Below are positions 20,601-29,647 of a stretch of 64,000 nucleotides of DNA, in pieces. The position numbers and the translations under genes were made by a program. Under the pieces are notes generated by a model. The model ran no database searches. It was not told where the DNA came from and worked only from the letters and a program-made list of their open reading frames with translations. Within the stretch, counting starts at the first letter, position 1. Each line of letters starts with the position of its first letter. Source of the DNA: Cololabis saira (lineage: Eukaryota; Chordata; Actinopteri; Beloniformes; Belonidae); assembly GCF_033807715.1 (NCBI RefSeq), contig NC_084606.1, positions 38,770,478 through 38,834,477 on the forward strand. The letters run 5' to 3'.

Positions 20601-21565
20601 ATGCGGGAGTTTCTACTCTGGGCCAGGTGGTGGAGCTGGCTGGACCCCGAATGGATGATCCGGTTGGGCTAGTTGCTCGATTGGGAGTGAGATCCCTTCG
20701 GGTCATTAAGAAATTGTTGGAACACTGGAGACAGAGACTGACAGGACATGAACACCATCTATTAATTGACTTTTGTAAAGGTGCGATAACGCCAGATTGT
20801 ACGGACGCTTTTCCTGCTATCAGACTGTTTCCTGACCTCAAGGACTGCTCGGGGCCTCTCCTTGAGCCTACTGATGTAACAGGAGTCTCTTTGGAGGACA
20901 CATCGGGAAAGACTTTATATAAGTTGATGGTCAAAACTTTAAATAAAAGGAAACTGAATGGGCGGGGTGACACCCCATGGAGGAGTAAGTTGGACTTAGA
21001 TCCAGGTTGTAGACCAGCATGGGGTGCACTGTACAAACCTCCGTTGACAAAAAGACACGCTGATTTACAGTGGAGAATTCTTCATGGAATTGTTGCAGTG
21101 AATGCTTTTGTTTCCATTATTAATGCTGCTGTTCAAGAAAATTGCCCCTTTTGTGTTGAAAAAGAGACTGTTTTTCACTGTTTTTTGGACTGTTTTCGTT
21201 TGGCGAATATGTTTGTTCTGTTGGGGACCATGTTTAACAAATGCGGGGAGGCTTTCACGAAACAGGTTTTTATTTGTGGGTTCAAGTATACACGCAGTCA
21301 GAGGTTCAAATGCCAGTTACTAAATTTTATTTTGGGACAGGCAAAGATGGCGGTATACATGACTAGGAGGAGAAAGGTTGAGGAGGGATTGACCGCTGAA
21401 GTTGTTCCTGTTTTTGTACGGATGGTTAAATCCAGACTTTTGGTGGAATTCAGTTTTTACAGAGCCACACAAGAAATAGAGCTTTTTAAATCGGTTTGGG
21501 GTTATCAGGGAGTACTATGCTCTCTAACAGAGGGAGCTTTGGTTTTTGCACATGAATTGAGGTAA
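17585..21565 (+). CDS. LINE ORF2: APE endonuclease, reverse transcriptase, C-terminal CCHC
   Basis: A stop-free frame of 1326 codons. Numbering from 17585, the APE endonuclease begins at residue 38 (GTLNLNGA), with QETH (E71), NVYAP, GGDFNS, LDRLYS and SDHCL all present, so the catalytic set looks complete. RT blocks follow: PVSLLCTDYKILSKVLASRL, SIDQEKAFDRVEH, GVRQGCPLSGMLYSLAI and the active site YADD at 729-732, then GLKYLGVFLG. A C-terminal zinc knuckle CPFCVEKETVFHCFLDC (CX2CX7HX4C) is at about 1187-1203. Possible starts are 17585, 17588, 17591, 17600 (overlapping the ORF1 stop) and 17681; the last two are most plausible, since the first 32 residues are hydrophobic and non-conserved. The enzyme would nick the target and prime reverse transcription there. 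Length is normal for the Tx1 group. Confidence 0.92.
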   Translation: MMMLKMFKLKNSWFFSFLWFSFFVCFLNLSLSMCEFKVGTLNLNGAREDTKRAAFLKLMEIKKIDVMMIQETHSMIDNESDWKKECNGDVFLSHKSRCSGGVGIVFSRSFLPSSCDVEEVIKGCMLKVKAQFEQVTVNFINVYAPTSGVERMAVLNVLCDTVRMCSSDEYLFLGGDFNSTENPRLDRNHLEPHPASSRRFRQLTETHELSDIWRTFYRSHRQYTWSHSKDNMLSLARLDRLYSFRHHVNIFKSCYINPVGFSDHCLVFCSVFIKNVRLRSAYWHFNTALLRDKVFRAAFECFWATHKQCKSDFASVQQWWDFGKVQTKQLCQQYTRNVTRDVTGSVRDLETEVVELQTMADSTGNGGFLNSLKSKRSALANLLGVAAQGALVRSRFLDVSQMDAPSQFFFGLEKKNGQSKIIHSLRSGSGATISDSSEIRQFAAGYYKDLYKSEPTELSDECSSFFNGLPQVDAGANEKLGAKLSLEELHTALMSLQSGRTPGIDGLPVDFYKSFWSVLGGDLLEVVVSSLESGQLPLSCRRAVITLLPKKGDLQELKNWRPVSLLCTDYKILSKVLASRLREVMASVIHSDQTYCVPGRLISDNVTLIRDVLEVSGSLAVDIGLISIDQEKAFDRVEHQFLWHTLSAFGFNPGFIAKVQVLYSDIASILKVNGGLSAPFGVQRGVRQGCPLSGMLYSLAIEPLLHKLRGELNGVCFPDCDGSFKMSAYADDVIVMVNSQNDINVLVNAVKLFGCMSSARVNWGKSEAVMVGDRLRDRLRLPGGLVWKKGGLKYLGVFLGNEVFLQKNWDNVVEKVKGRLTKWRWILPKMSYRGRVLVINNLVSSALWHRLACVDPPASLLSQIQRVLVDFFWDKLHWIPQSVLFLPKEEGGQGLVHLASRGAAFRLQFIQRLLSGPVDLVWRPLSCCILQRFGGLGLGLPMFLMDSKSLGASSLPGFYRSVFSVWMLLKKQRPEQGGSLYWLLQEPVVFGGRLDCPGWLIRLLHNAGVSTLGQVVELAGPRMDDPVGLVARLGVRSLRVIKKLLEHWRQRLTGHEHHLLIDFCKGAITPDCTDAFPAIRLFPDLKDCSGPLLEPTDVTGVSLEDTSGKTLYKLMVKTLNKRKLNGRGDTPWRSKLDLDPGCRPAWGALYKPPLTKRHADLQWRILHGIVAVNAFVSIINAAVQENCPFCVEKETVFHCFLDCFRLANMFVLLGTMFNKCGEAFTKQVFICGFKYTRSQRFKCQLLNFILGQAKMAVYMTRRRKVEEGLTAEVVPVFVRMVKSRLLVEFSFYRATQEIELFKSVWGYQGVLCSLTEGALVFAHELR

Positions 21566-21669
21566 TTTCTGTACGTATGTGATTGAATGTTTTGAGTGCA
21601 TTTAGCACGATGTATTAATGTTTTTTTCTGCATGAAGGAAAAATAAAATGTTGGTTTTAAAAATCAAAA

Positions 21670-21685
21670 TCTCTCTCTCTCTCTC
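21670..21685. repeat. (TC)8, 3' flank of the LINE
   Basis: TC repeat directly after the LINE 3' end; the likely continuation of the (CT)31 tract before the element. Confidence 0.95.
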
Positions 21686-21846
21686 AGCTTGCATCACTTT
21701 GCTGTCTTAGCTGTAACAGTTATTTTAGTTATATTTTTAGTTGCATTTTAAGTTTAAGTTTTTAGACAATAAAGACAAAAAAGACTCAAATACAAATTTT
21801 TCCTTTGGACTTTCTCACCTAAGGAAGATGATAATAAATAAATACA

Positions 21847-22217
21847 TACAGGACTGTCTCAGAAAATTAGAATATTGTGATTTTCTGTAATGCAATTACA
21901 AAAACAAAAATGTCATACATTCTGGATTCATTACAAATCAACTGAAATATTGCAAGCCTTTTATTATTTTAATATTGCTGATCATGGCTTACAGCTTAAG
22001 AAAACTCAAATATCCTATCTCAAAAAATTAGAATATTCTGGGAATCTTAATCTTAAACTGTAAGCCATAATCAGCAATATTAAAATAATAAAAGGCTTGT
22101 AATATCTCAGTTGATTTGTAATGAATCCAGAATGTATGACATTTTTGTTTTTTTAATTGCATTACAGAAAATAAAGAACTTTATCACAACATTCTTATTT
22201 TCTGAGACAGTCCTGTA
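21847..22217. mobile_element. 371-bp palindromic MITE with TA ends
   Basis: The left end TACAGGACTGTCTCAGAAAA and the right end TTTTCTGAGACAGTCCTGTA are exact inverted repeats. The two halves are inverted copies along most of their length (for example TGCAATTA and GATTCATTACAAATCAACTG). TA at both ends fits a Tc1/mariner-type target. No ORF. Confidence 0.85.
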
Positions 22218-22276
22218 CAGTTGGTGACCCGTGCTGCAGGACAGCGGCCCTCGAGGGCCAGGATTGCACACCCCTG
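22218..22276. repeat. Right end of a CAGGGGTG-type MITE
   Basis: GGCCCTCGAGGGCCAGGATT and the end ACACCCCTG match the family at 26507-26732; the left part is missing. Confidence 0.6.
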
Positions 22277-22622
22277 TATCTATCACTCATGCTCCGTTGA
22301 CGTGACCGGAAGTTTAAACCAAGTTGAAGCGAAGGTGAAGGTCCAGCTGTGATTTATCAGCACAAACTGGACTTGACATTCACACTCTCAAATAAACGCC
22401 CGGCAGCCAGACAGAGCTGGGAGAGCGCGGGCTTCACTTCTTACCTTCCCTGCCCTGACCTGGCAGAAAGGCTGCCATTCCACTGGGAACGTTCATTCAG
22501 CTGGAACAAGATAAGCTTATTATTCATCACAGAAAATGAAGATTTTCCTTCTCTGGCCATCAGCTTGCCAGGAGACAGATGGCCAGAGGTTTACTTCTGG
22601 GTCTAGAGTCTAGACTGTACAT
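22277..22622. other. No gene seen
   Basis: About 345 bp without a recognised feature; a short open frame at 22349-22606 has no recognisable domain. Confidence 0.4.
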
Positions 22623-23240
22623 CAGGGGTCGGCAACCCAAAATGTTTTAGAGCCGTATTGGACCAAAAACACAAAAAACAAATACAGTATGTCTGGAGCC
22701 GTTTGTATCAGCCTTAGACTGAAGACAACACATGCTGCATGTTTCTATATTAGTTAGAACTGGGTTGTCGGCTGCACATGTAGCTGCTAATGTCTTTCAC
22801 ATGACTCTTTTTGTTATCGGACAACTTCTCGCTACAGAGCAAACATTCAGGCAATGAATGCAAATGATTCGCTCCAAGAAACGTTGAATCCTCTACGGAA
22901 GAGTATCAGGGCCATGCAGGAGAAAACATATTTGAGAGGGGAAGATTTTTTTTTTATTATTGTGCATTTCGGGAAAAAAGTCGAAATGTCGAGATTAATG
23001 TTCAAATACAATTTCAAGAATAAAGTCGAAATTTCGCCTTTTTTCTCAACATTTCAACTTTATTCACAAAATTTTGACTTTTTTCTCGACATTTCGACTT
23101 CTTTCTCAAAATTGTATTTCAACATTAATTTTGAAATTTCAACTTTTTTCTCATCATTTCGACTTTTCTCAAAATTTCAACTTTTTTCTCATAATTTCAA
23201 CTTTTTTCTCGAAATTTCAACCGTTTTCTCGCTCCCTTTG
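22623..23240 (-). mobile_element. hAT element with internal T-rich minisatellite (copy 2, reverse, one end lost)
   Basis: Starts CAGGGGTCGGCAACCC, the reverse complement of the right end of the 13775 and 37011 copies. It carries the same conserved block (AACACATGCTGCATG) and the AAAGTCGAAATGTCGAGA/TTTCGACTTTTTTCTC repeats. The other terminus is not visible. The left flank CTGTACAT has TA at its centre. Confidence 0.7.
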
Positions 23241-23358
23241 CTTTTCCTCTCCGACCTGCTGTCCTCTGCCTCTCTCTCGCCTAGAGGAGGGGGGGGGGGG
23301 TTAACTTGGTTTTAACAAGCAACTCGACAAAGCATTAAGAGACGTGTGAGTTCACTTA

Positions 23359-23715
23359 TGGCACTTTTCCACTAGCACCTACTCAGCCTGACTCGCCTCG
23401 GGACGGCTCATGTCAGCGCTGATGAGAAATCAGCCAACACGTCTACATACCTTTTTAATTCTCTCATCAGCCACCAGGTTTATGAACATCTCCACCTCAG
23501 AGTTGGATCACCAAACAGACGTTTCGGTGTATAATAAAAGCGCAGCGAGTCGCTCTCGTGCTGAATCCCGCTTCCTGATTCAAATGTCTGATGGCCGCAC
23601 CCCCCGACCAATCAGTGGCGCAGAGGGTTTCCACTACTTGGCCCGTAGTGGAAAAGCGCAAGACGGGGCGTGGCGGGTAGAAGCGAGCTGAGTAGATACT
23701 AGTGGAAAAGGGCCA
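23359..23715. mobile_element. PIF/Harbinger-like MITE (357 bp) with TTA duplication
   Basis: Ends TGGCACTTTTCCACTAG and CTAGTGGAAAAGGGCCA are inverted repeats flanked by TTA on both sides (23356-23358 and 23716-23718). The interior is shared, in opposite orientation, with 26757-27314 (GAGTTGGATCACCAAACAGA). Confidence 0.82.
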
Positions 23716-23789
23716 TTAGTACCGAGTTCTGTATCGAGCAGCGTCAAAACCCTGCGCTCCTCACGCAGATTACCACGTGAAGAGATGTC

Positions 23790-23990
23790 TAAAGCCTGAG
23801 TTATGGTTCTGCGTCAAATTGACGCCGTGCCTACGCCATGTGGTCTGCGTCGACGCAGACCACATGGCGTCACTGACGCCGTCACTGACGTCAACTCCCG
23901 AAAATTGTAACTACGTGTCGAGGCGACGCAGACCAAACGCAGACGAGAGGGCTGTGATTGGTTCGCTTGGAAGCAACGCATCCTTGATCG
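23790..23990. repeat. CpG-rich MITE fragment (AAAGCCTGAGTTATGG end)
   Basis: Left end of a family found complete at 38770-39937, 41637-43369 and 49622-50971. It contains the inner palindrome around GTCTGCGTCGACGCAGAC. The right end is missing. Confidence 0.7.
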
Positions 23991-24434
23991 GCATGCAGCA
24001 CCAGCAGCTTGAAGAAATGAGCGATGGTTAAAAAGGCTGCTCTTAAGGACGGCACAGAAGCCGCAGCATGAGGACAGGTCACAGGTAAAAGAACAGCAGA
24101 GACCAGGGTGTCGGATCCCAGACTACACCCCAGCTGCTGACCCATGAAAGACGTCCCAGAGACAAAACAACACATGAACGCAGAGACGGAGCAATCCCAA
24201 ATCACCAAAACACCAGCAGAGAAAAGCATGACGCTTCAAAGAGCTAATGGGTTTGCTCAATTGACTCTTAATGTGTGGTGTGGAAACTTGATGCACAGCA
24301 ACTGCATCAGAACATGTTCCCTGTACATATTCCCCATGATCCTCCAGGACTTAATAGACAATTAGATTTATTACTATTACTATTAGATTATTTTGTCAAG
24401 CGAATTGTTTAACCCTTGTGCTGTCTTCGGGTCA
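23991..24434. other. No gene seen
   Basis: About 440 bp without recognised features. Confidence 0.4.
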
Positions 24435-24520
24435 AGGAAGGAGGAAGGGAAGAAGGGAGGAAAGAAGGAAGGAAGAAAGAATGAAAAGAAGGGAGGAAGG
24501 AAGGAAGGAAGGAAGGAAGG
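24435..24520. repeat. Imperfect (GGAA)n microsatellite
   Basis: Purine-only AAGG/GGAA repeats of about 85 bp. Confidence 0.9.
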
Positions 24521-24837
24521 ACGTCTTTGCGGAATGCTTGTCCTCGCACGCCCATCCCCTTCAGAATCCTTGTTGTGCAACAAAACTTCTACGCCCGATC
24601 TCAACCCAGGGCCGGTTCTAGAAAATGATGACTAGGCTGCATCTCAGATCAGAGGGGGTGCACACGCCTGGCACCTTATTCAACACTAAATTATGCATTT
24701 TTCATCATTTCAAGCGGAATGATACTAGCAAAAAAAGAATATTTAAAGTGTATTTCAAATGCTTTATTGCAGCAATATCGCTGCAGAACAAAGAAAACGC
24801 TACATTTATTCTGGGCTACCTCACCCACCAGACAATC

Positions 24838-25522
24838 TACACTGCAAAAATTCAAAATCCTAACAAGAATATTTGTCTTATTTCTAGTTAAAATGGCTCA
24901 TTTTTAGTGTTTTACACTTAAACAAGACTCATCACTGGAAAAAACAACAATTTTCACCTGTTTCAAGGAGATTTTCACTAAAAATAATTCAATTCAATTC
25001 AATTCAATTTTATTTATATAGCGTCTAATACAACAGAGTTGTCTCTAGACGCTTTCCAGAGACCCATACCCAGAACATGACCCCCGAGCAATTATTACAT
25101 AAACAATGGCAGGTAAAAACTCCCCTAGTGGGAGAAAAACCTTAAGCCAAACAGTGGCAAGAAAAACTCCCCTTTAGGAGGAAAGAAACCTTGAGCAGGA
25201 CCAGGATCATAAGGGGGGACCCTCCTGCTGAGGGCCAGACTGGGGGGTCAGGGACGGCAACAGCACAGCAGGCAGGTGGAAGCAGCAACGGGAAATAAGT
25301 AGAAAGATTTTCTTTGCTCGTAATGAGAAGATAAATCTTGTCCCACTGGCAGATTTTTCTACTTATTTCAAGTGAAAATTTACTTGAAACAGGTGAAAAT
25401 TGTCAAATTTTCTGGTAATTACTCTTGTTTTAAGTGTAATGAGATTTTTTGACTAAAAATGAGACATTTTAACTAGAAATAAGACAAATATTCCTGGTAA
25501 GATTTTGAGTTTTTGCAGTGTA
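24838..25522. mobile_element. TIR element with TA ends, split by an L2-like insertion
   Basis: Left end TACACTGCAAAAATTC and right end TTTTTGCAGTGTA. Both are followed inward by inverted copies of AATATTTGTCTTATTTCTAG. The middle is interrupted by an L2-like 3' end at 24988-25297. No transposase. Confidence 0.8.
24988..25297 (-). repeat. L2/Maui-like LINE 3' end (minus)
   Basis: Starts with ATTCAATTCAATTCAATTTT and TTTATATAGCGTCTAATACA, the reverse of the tail at 4983. It is inserted inside the 24838-25522 element, so it is younger than that element. Confidence 0.82.
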
Positions 25523-25752
25523 GCAACAGAAAATAAAACATAGAAAAATAAATAACAAAAATAAATATAACCAGTGTGGTCCAGTCAAGTTGAGATGGAT
25601 CTCTGTCTCATGACCACCGTTGTCAAACTTGCTGGCGTGGTTGTGCTTGAACCACTTCCCAATATCCATGGTTACTTTGTGTTAACGGAGCAGCAGAGAG
25701 CAGCGTCTTGCTGGTGCAGGAAACTGCTGGACGCAATTGAGTGACGTACACT

Positions 25753-25840
25753 GGCTGATTTATGGTTCCGCGTTGCACCAACGCAGAGTCTACAGCGTAG
25801 GCTCTGCGTTGGTGCAACGCAGAACCGTAAATCAGGCTTA
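25753..25840. repeat. Minimal 88-bp palindromic copy of the CpG-rich MITE
   Basis: CTGATTTATGGTTCCGCGTT and its inverted partner AACGCAGAACCGTAAATCAG meet almost directly. The element is close to a perfect hairpin. Confidence 0.75.
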
Positions 25841-25949
25841 AAGCGTGCACACTTGTCCGTTTTCTTTTCGTCTTTTCAACTGAGCATGCAAACACATTAA
25901 CTGAGGGTGCAATGCATGCTTATGCACCCTCGTAGAACCGGGCCTGTCT

Positions 25950-26400
25950 CAACCGGAAGCACCTGGGCACGCCAGCCGCGCTGTTCTCAGGCTGAGTCTA
26001 GGGTGGTGGTTTCCACTCTTACAGATGGCTTTGCTGCGCGCTGTCCTGCTCTTACAAAAAAGGTGGTGTTTGCGTGTCCGGGCATTGGTGGTAGTTCTTC
26101 TTTCCAGAATGATTGCCAGTTGTCTTAGGACCTGGTTGTGTCTCCAGGTGTAGCGGCCTTGGGACAAACCGGTTTTGCAGCCGGTAAGGATGTGTCTCAG
26201 TGTTGCAGGGGTTTGACAGAGTGCACGAGAGGGATCTTCTCCAAATCAATGGTTTAGGTTCTTGGAGGTGGGAAGAACATCAATGGTGGTTCTGATGATG
26301 AAGTTGATTTGGCTTTGTTGAGCCACTGCAACCCCATTGTGACGTGAAACTCCAGCTTCCTACCCCCTGCAGGGCTCACAAGCTTTGGACTGGCCTCAAA
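25950..26400 (-). pseudogene. Retroelement C-terminal ORF fragment (part B)
   Basis: Minus-strand frames show TIDVLPTSKNLNHW, CQTPATLRHILTGCK and SQGRYTWRHNQVLRQLAI, the C-terminal zinc-finger-like region of a family of fish reverse-transcriptase elements. Frameshifts and stops are present. Part A, at 27586-27977, is the preceding section of the same type of protein; MITEs and an LTR lie between them. Confidence 0.65.
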
Positions 26401-26506
26401 CACAGACTTGAACCACGGGAATGCCATATGACGAAGTTCCTGACTGACTGATATGTTAATACCAACTCATTTGGCCACAGACTTGAACCACGAGTACACT
26501 CTATGG

Positions 26507-26732
26507 CACAGGTGTCAAACTGAATCCCAGAAGGGCCGGTGTCCTGCATGTCTTAGATGTTTCACTGCTTTAACACACCTGATTCTAATTAATCATCGTC
26601 ACCAGCTTGTCATCAAAGTCATGGATAGTTCTGTTGATAACACAGTCACTTGAATCATGGTGCAATGAAGCAGGGAAACATCTAAAACCTGCAGGGACAC
26701 CGGCCCTCGAGGACTGGAGTCCGACACCCCTG
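26507..26732. mobile_element. Palindromic hAT MITE (226 bp) with perfect 8-bp duplication
   Basis: Flanked by CTCTATGG at 26499-26506 and 26733-26740. Ends CACAGGTGTC and GACACCCCTG; the inner arms AGATGTTTCACTGCTT and GAAGCAGGGAAACATCT pair. Same family as 46185-46408. Confidence 0.9.
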
Positions 26733-26756
26733 CTCTATGGGGTAATTTACAACTTA

Positions 26757-27314
26757 TGCCCCTTTTGCACTAGTACCACCTCAGCTCGGTTCTACCCGTT
26801 TTGCCCTTTTGCACTAGGGCTGAGACGGGTAGAGCCGCTCCAAGCCGATACTTTTTTCTGTAACCATTTCAGCCAGGTTCTATCCAGGCTGAGCCGGGAC
26901 TATTTCCGACGTCACCACCCTCCGCGCCTCTGATTGGTCGGGGGGCGGGGCCATCAGACATTTGAATCAGGAAGCGGGAATCAGCGCGAGAGCGGCTCGC
27001 GGCGATTTTATTATAAAGCGCAAATCGTCTGTTTGGTGATCCAACTCTGAGGTGCAGATGTTCATAAACCTGGTGCTGAGGAGAGAATTAAAAAAGGGAT
27101 GTAGACGGGCTGTTTTACTCTCAGCCGCTCGCGGCTCCAGCTGATTTCTGATCAGCGCCGACACGAACAAAGGTGCTGCGCAATCGAGTACGTCACAGCA
27201 GCTTCACCACAACCTGCCCACTTCTCCCCTGGCTGTGGAAAAACAAACGGGTAGAGGCGGGTAAAGGCGTGACGAGCCGAGTCGGGCCGAGTAAGTCCTA
27301 GTGCAAAAGTGCCA
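26757..27314. mobile_element. PIF/Harbinger-like MITE (second copy, reverse interior)
   Basis: Ends TGCCCCTTTTGCACTAG and CTAGTGCAAAAGTGCCA. Interior GTCTGTTTGGTGATCCAACT is the reverse of that in the 23359 copy. Flanks TTA (left) and CTA (right). Confidence 0.8.
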
Positions 27315-27327
27315 CTAGTGACAGTCA

Positions 27328-27581
27328 TGCCAAATGCCCGATAACGGCATTTGGCCACAGATCACATCTGACTGTAAATTGCTTTTTGTCTCCCACTTGG
27401 GTTGTTTATTCCTGCCTTTTTGTGCTTTGAACTTACTGTATAAAAGTCATGATTCCAACCACTCTGGGTCAGCACACCAACCCAGACACGCTCTGCGTAG
27501 GTCTGCTCACCGCCGGCTACTGAATAAAACTCACTACACCACAGTGGACTTCTCAACTGGATTTTATATTATTCTTCAACA
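27328..27581 (+). repeat. Possible solo LTR
   Basis: Begins TG and ends CA, with TATAAAA at 27439-27445 and AATAAA at 27523-27528 in the right order and spacing for an LTR. It sits exactly where the retroelement ORF (parts A and B) is broken. No second LTR or target duplication is seen, so the call is tentative. Confidence 0.45.
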
Positions 27582-27585
27582 GCTT

Positions 27586-27977
27586 CCTTCCATTTCCCAC
27601 AGATCCTTCCACGTGAGCTTCCGATGCTCCATGTTTTCCCAGCTAGTCCACTGGCCCTGTTTGGACTATGAGACTGCCGTTGCACATCTGTGTGCCTCCT
27701 CTTGTTGCCGCACGTGAGCAACCACCAGCTTTCTCCTCTGGGTTGATGTTGCCTTGTGCCATGTGGGTCGACTTGTTGCCAATCCCAGCCCACCTCTTCC
27801 ATAATGCACCTGTCCCACAATGTGTCCATGTCTGAGTGCTGATTTTGCTTGCTGTACGGCCTCAGATGGGATCCGTTTCCTTCCTGTTTTCAGTCTGGGA
27901 GCAGCCGCTCGGATCGCGTCATCTTGAGACTCTGTCAGGGTCATGTTCAGCTTAATCAAACACACCTGGCACAACAT
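27586..27977 (-). pseudogene. Retroelement C-terminal ORF fragment (part A)
   Basis: The minus strand encodes SALRHGHIVGQVHYGRGG, TWHKATSTQRRKLVV and a block ending ENMEHRKLTW. These belong to the region just upstream of the zinc-finger-like end seen at 25950-26400 in fish RT-bearing elements. It stops at the LTR-like insertion. Clade not assigned. Confidence 0.65.
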
Positions 27978-28306
27978 TTTTACATTTAGATGTGGTTGAA
28001 AATAAACTTGTAATTTATGACGTAATAATTACACCAAAGCTTTCGGTTCAGGTATGAATGTTTTGTGCCTTTGAGCTTCAAAACCCGGTTTTACAGCATG
28101 TAAACAGTTTTACTGTTGAAATGTAAAAATAATGCAATGTAATCCCCACCTGAGAACGAACAGACATCCCTCACTTACTTTCTCATCCGCTGTAGATTAC
28201 TGTGAGGAGAAGATGCTGAAGTTACAGTTTTCAGTTAGTTACTCAGAAATGTGTTTTCAGGCTAAAAGGATCCCGCTGAGACTGAGCTCTTGGCTGCAGC
28301 GGCAGG
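27978..28306. other. No gene seen
   Basis: About 330 bp without recognised features. Confidence 0.4.
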
Positions 28307-28855
28307 TAGGAATGGGCGATATTTTACCGTTCATGATAAACTGTAAAAAAAATTCCCCACGGTAAGAATTTATCATCTCGCGGTAAAAACGATAAATTCC
28401 CGTTGATGACGTTTTTGTGTAAAACTGATTTATGGTTCTGTGTTAAATCCACGCACAACGTACGTGAAGGAAGGAAGGAAGGAAGGAAGGAAGGAAGGAA
28501 GGAAGGAAGGAAGGAAGGAAGGAAGGAAGGAAGGAAGGAAGGAAGGATAGATAAATTCCCGTTGATGAGGTTTTTGTGTAACAAACATGGAGGATCTGAG
28601 TCATTACAGTTTTGCAGTACAGGTGTAACTCATTTAATTTTTTTTTATTAATTAAATTTAATTGGTGTAGTTTAGTAGCATTTAGTATCTTTTAGAGCAG
28701 TGATTTGGGGGTTCCAAAGACTGAATGTGGTGATAGATTTATAGTTACAAAGGTGGAGTTGAATTGGTATTTTTTTTATCGTCATTCTTATCGTTATCGG
28801 GATAAATTTCAGAAATTATCTCAATACATTTTTTAGTCCATACTGCCCATCCCTA
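28307..28855. mobile_element. hAT-like MITE (549 bp) containing a (GGAA)n tract
   Basis: Ends TAGGAATGGGCGATAT and ATACTGCCCATCCCTA are inverted repeats. Flanking octamers GCGGCAGG and GTGGGACG match at five of eight bases. An inner piece resembles the CpG-rich MITE (CTGATTTATGGTTCTGTGTT) and leads into (GGAA)n at 28466-28547. Confidence 0.65.
28466..28547. repeat. (GGAA)n microsatellite
   Basis: About 82 bp of perfect GGAA repeat inside the hAT-like MITE. Confidence 0.95.
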
Positions 28856-29472
28856 GTGGGACGTGCCCATACTGATCTTGGAAAATGTCCACATCCACTG
28901 ATGCAAGTAATTGCAGCTGGGTAATTACAGCTCACAAACGGAGAGCTTTCCTAAACACTGCCATACGTTTCAGCTCCTCTAAAGCTAGAGAAGGAAAAAA
29001 CAGGAAGAAGTCGTCGTTTGGTTATGCAGAAGTCAGTAAACCGTGGCCTGCAGAAAACTTGCAGATACGACCAAAACCCTCCAGCACTTGCTCCAACTAT
29101 CAGTAGCCTTACACGTGTAAAAACAAGCCCAGCTTTGAAAATCCTTGGCCCTTCCTACAGCTTTTCAGGGGTCAGCACTGGGATCATCATGTTCTGCATG
29201 TTGATTTGGCTTAAGTTTTACATCAGACCTTCCTGACTCAAGCCTTGCCATTTACCCAGGTTCAGGATGGTGCCATAATGTAATAAAAGTTAATAATGTA
29301 ATAATCGGCTCATAATGTAATAATGGCTCATATTTTGAGAAAACAGCTGCATTATCATAATTTTTACCTCTTAAAGGTGCAAATAAAGCAAACAGCATGG
29401 GTTTCAGCGCATTAGTAAACTAAATTAGTGAAACCAAGTATGATATTTAATAGTAATTGTAATTGCATTCTA
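28856..29472. other. No gene seen
   Basis: Unique-looking sequence with short open frames that have no recognisable domain. Confidence 0.4.
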
Positions 29473-29592
29473 CATCCATCCATCCATCCATCCATCCATC
29501 CATCCATCCATCCATCCATCCATCCATCCATCCATCCATCCATCCATCCATCCATCCATCCATCCATCCATCCATCCATCCATCCATCCATC
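29473..29592. repeat. (CATC)30 microsatellite, LINE tail
   Basis: About 120 bp of CATC repeat; in the LINE orientation this is the GATG tail that Rex3-type elements carry. Confidence 0.95.
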
Positions 29593-29647
29593 GTCCGTTC
29601 CCGGGTCGCGGGGGCAGCAGTCTCAGCAGACTTCCTTCACCCCAGAC

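Larger units (their letters stand above)
16145..21669 (+). mobile_element. Full-length Tx1-clade LINE inserted in a (TC)n repeat (Kibi-like)
   Basis: A 5.5-kb two-ORF non-LTR retrotransposon with a 173-bp 5' UTR, ORF1 (CCHC protein), ORF2 (APE endonuclease, RT, CCHC) and a roughly 100-bp 3' UTR ending in AAAAATCAAAATC. (CT)31 lies directly upstream and (TC)8 directly downstream, which is the arrangement expected if the element targets TC microsatellites. Within the Tx1 group of the L1 superfamily, Kibi elements are known to target (TC)n. Both ORFs are free of stops and frameshifts, so this copy may be young. Clade assignment is by motif style, not by alignment. Confidence 0.85.
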
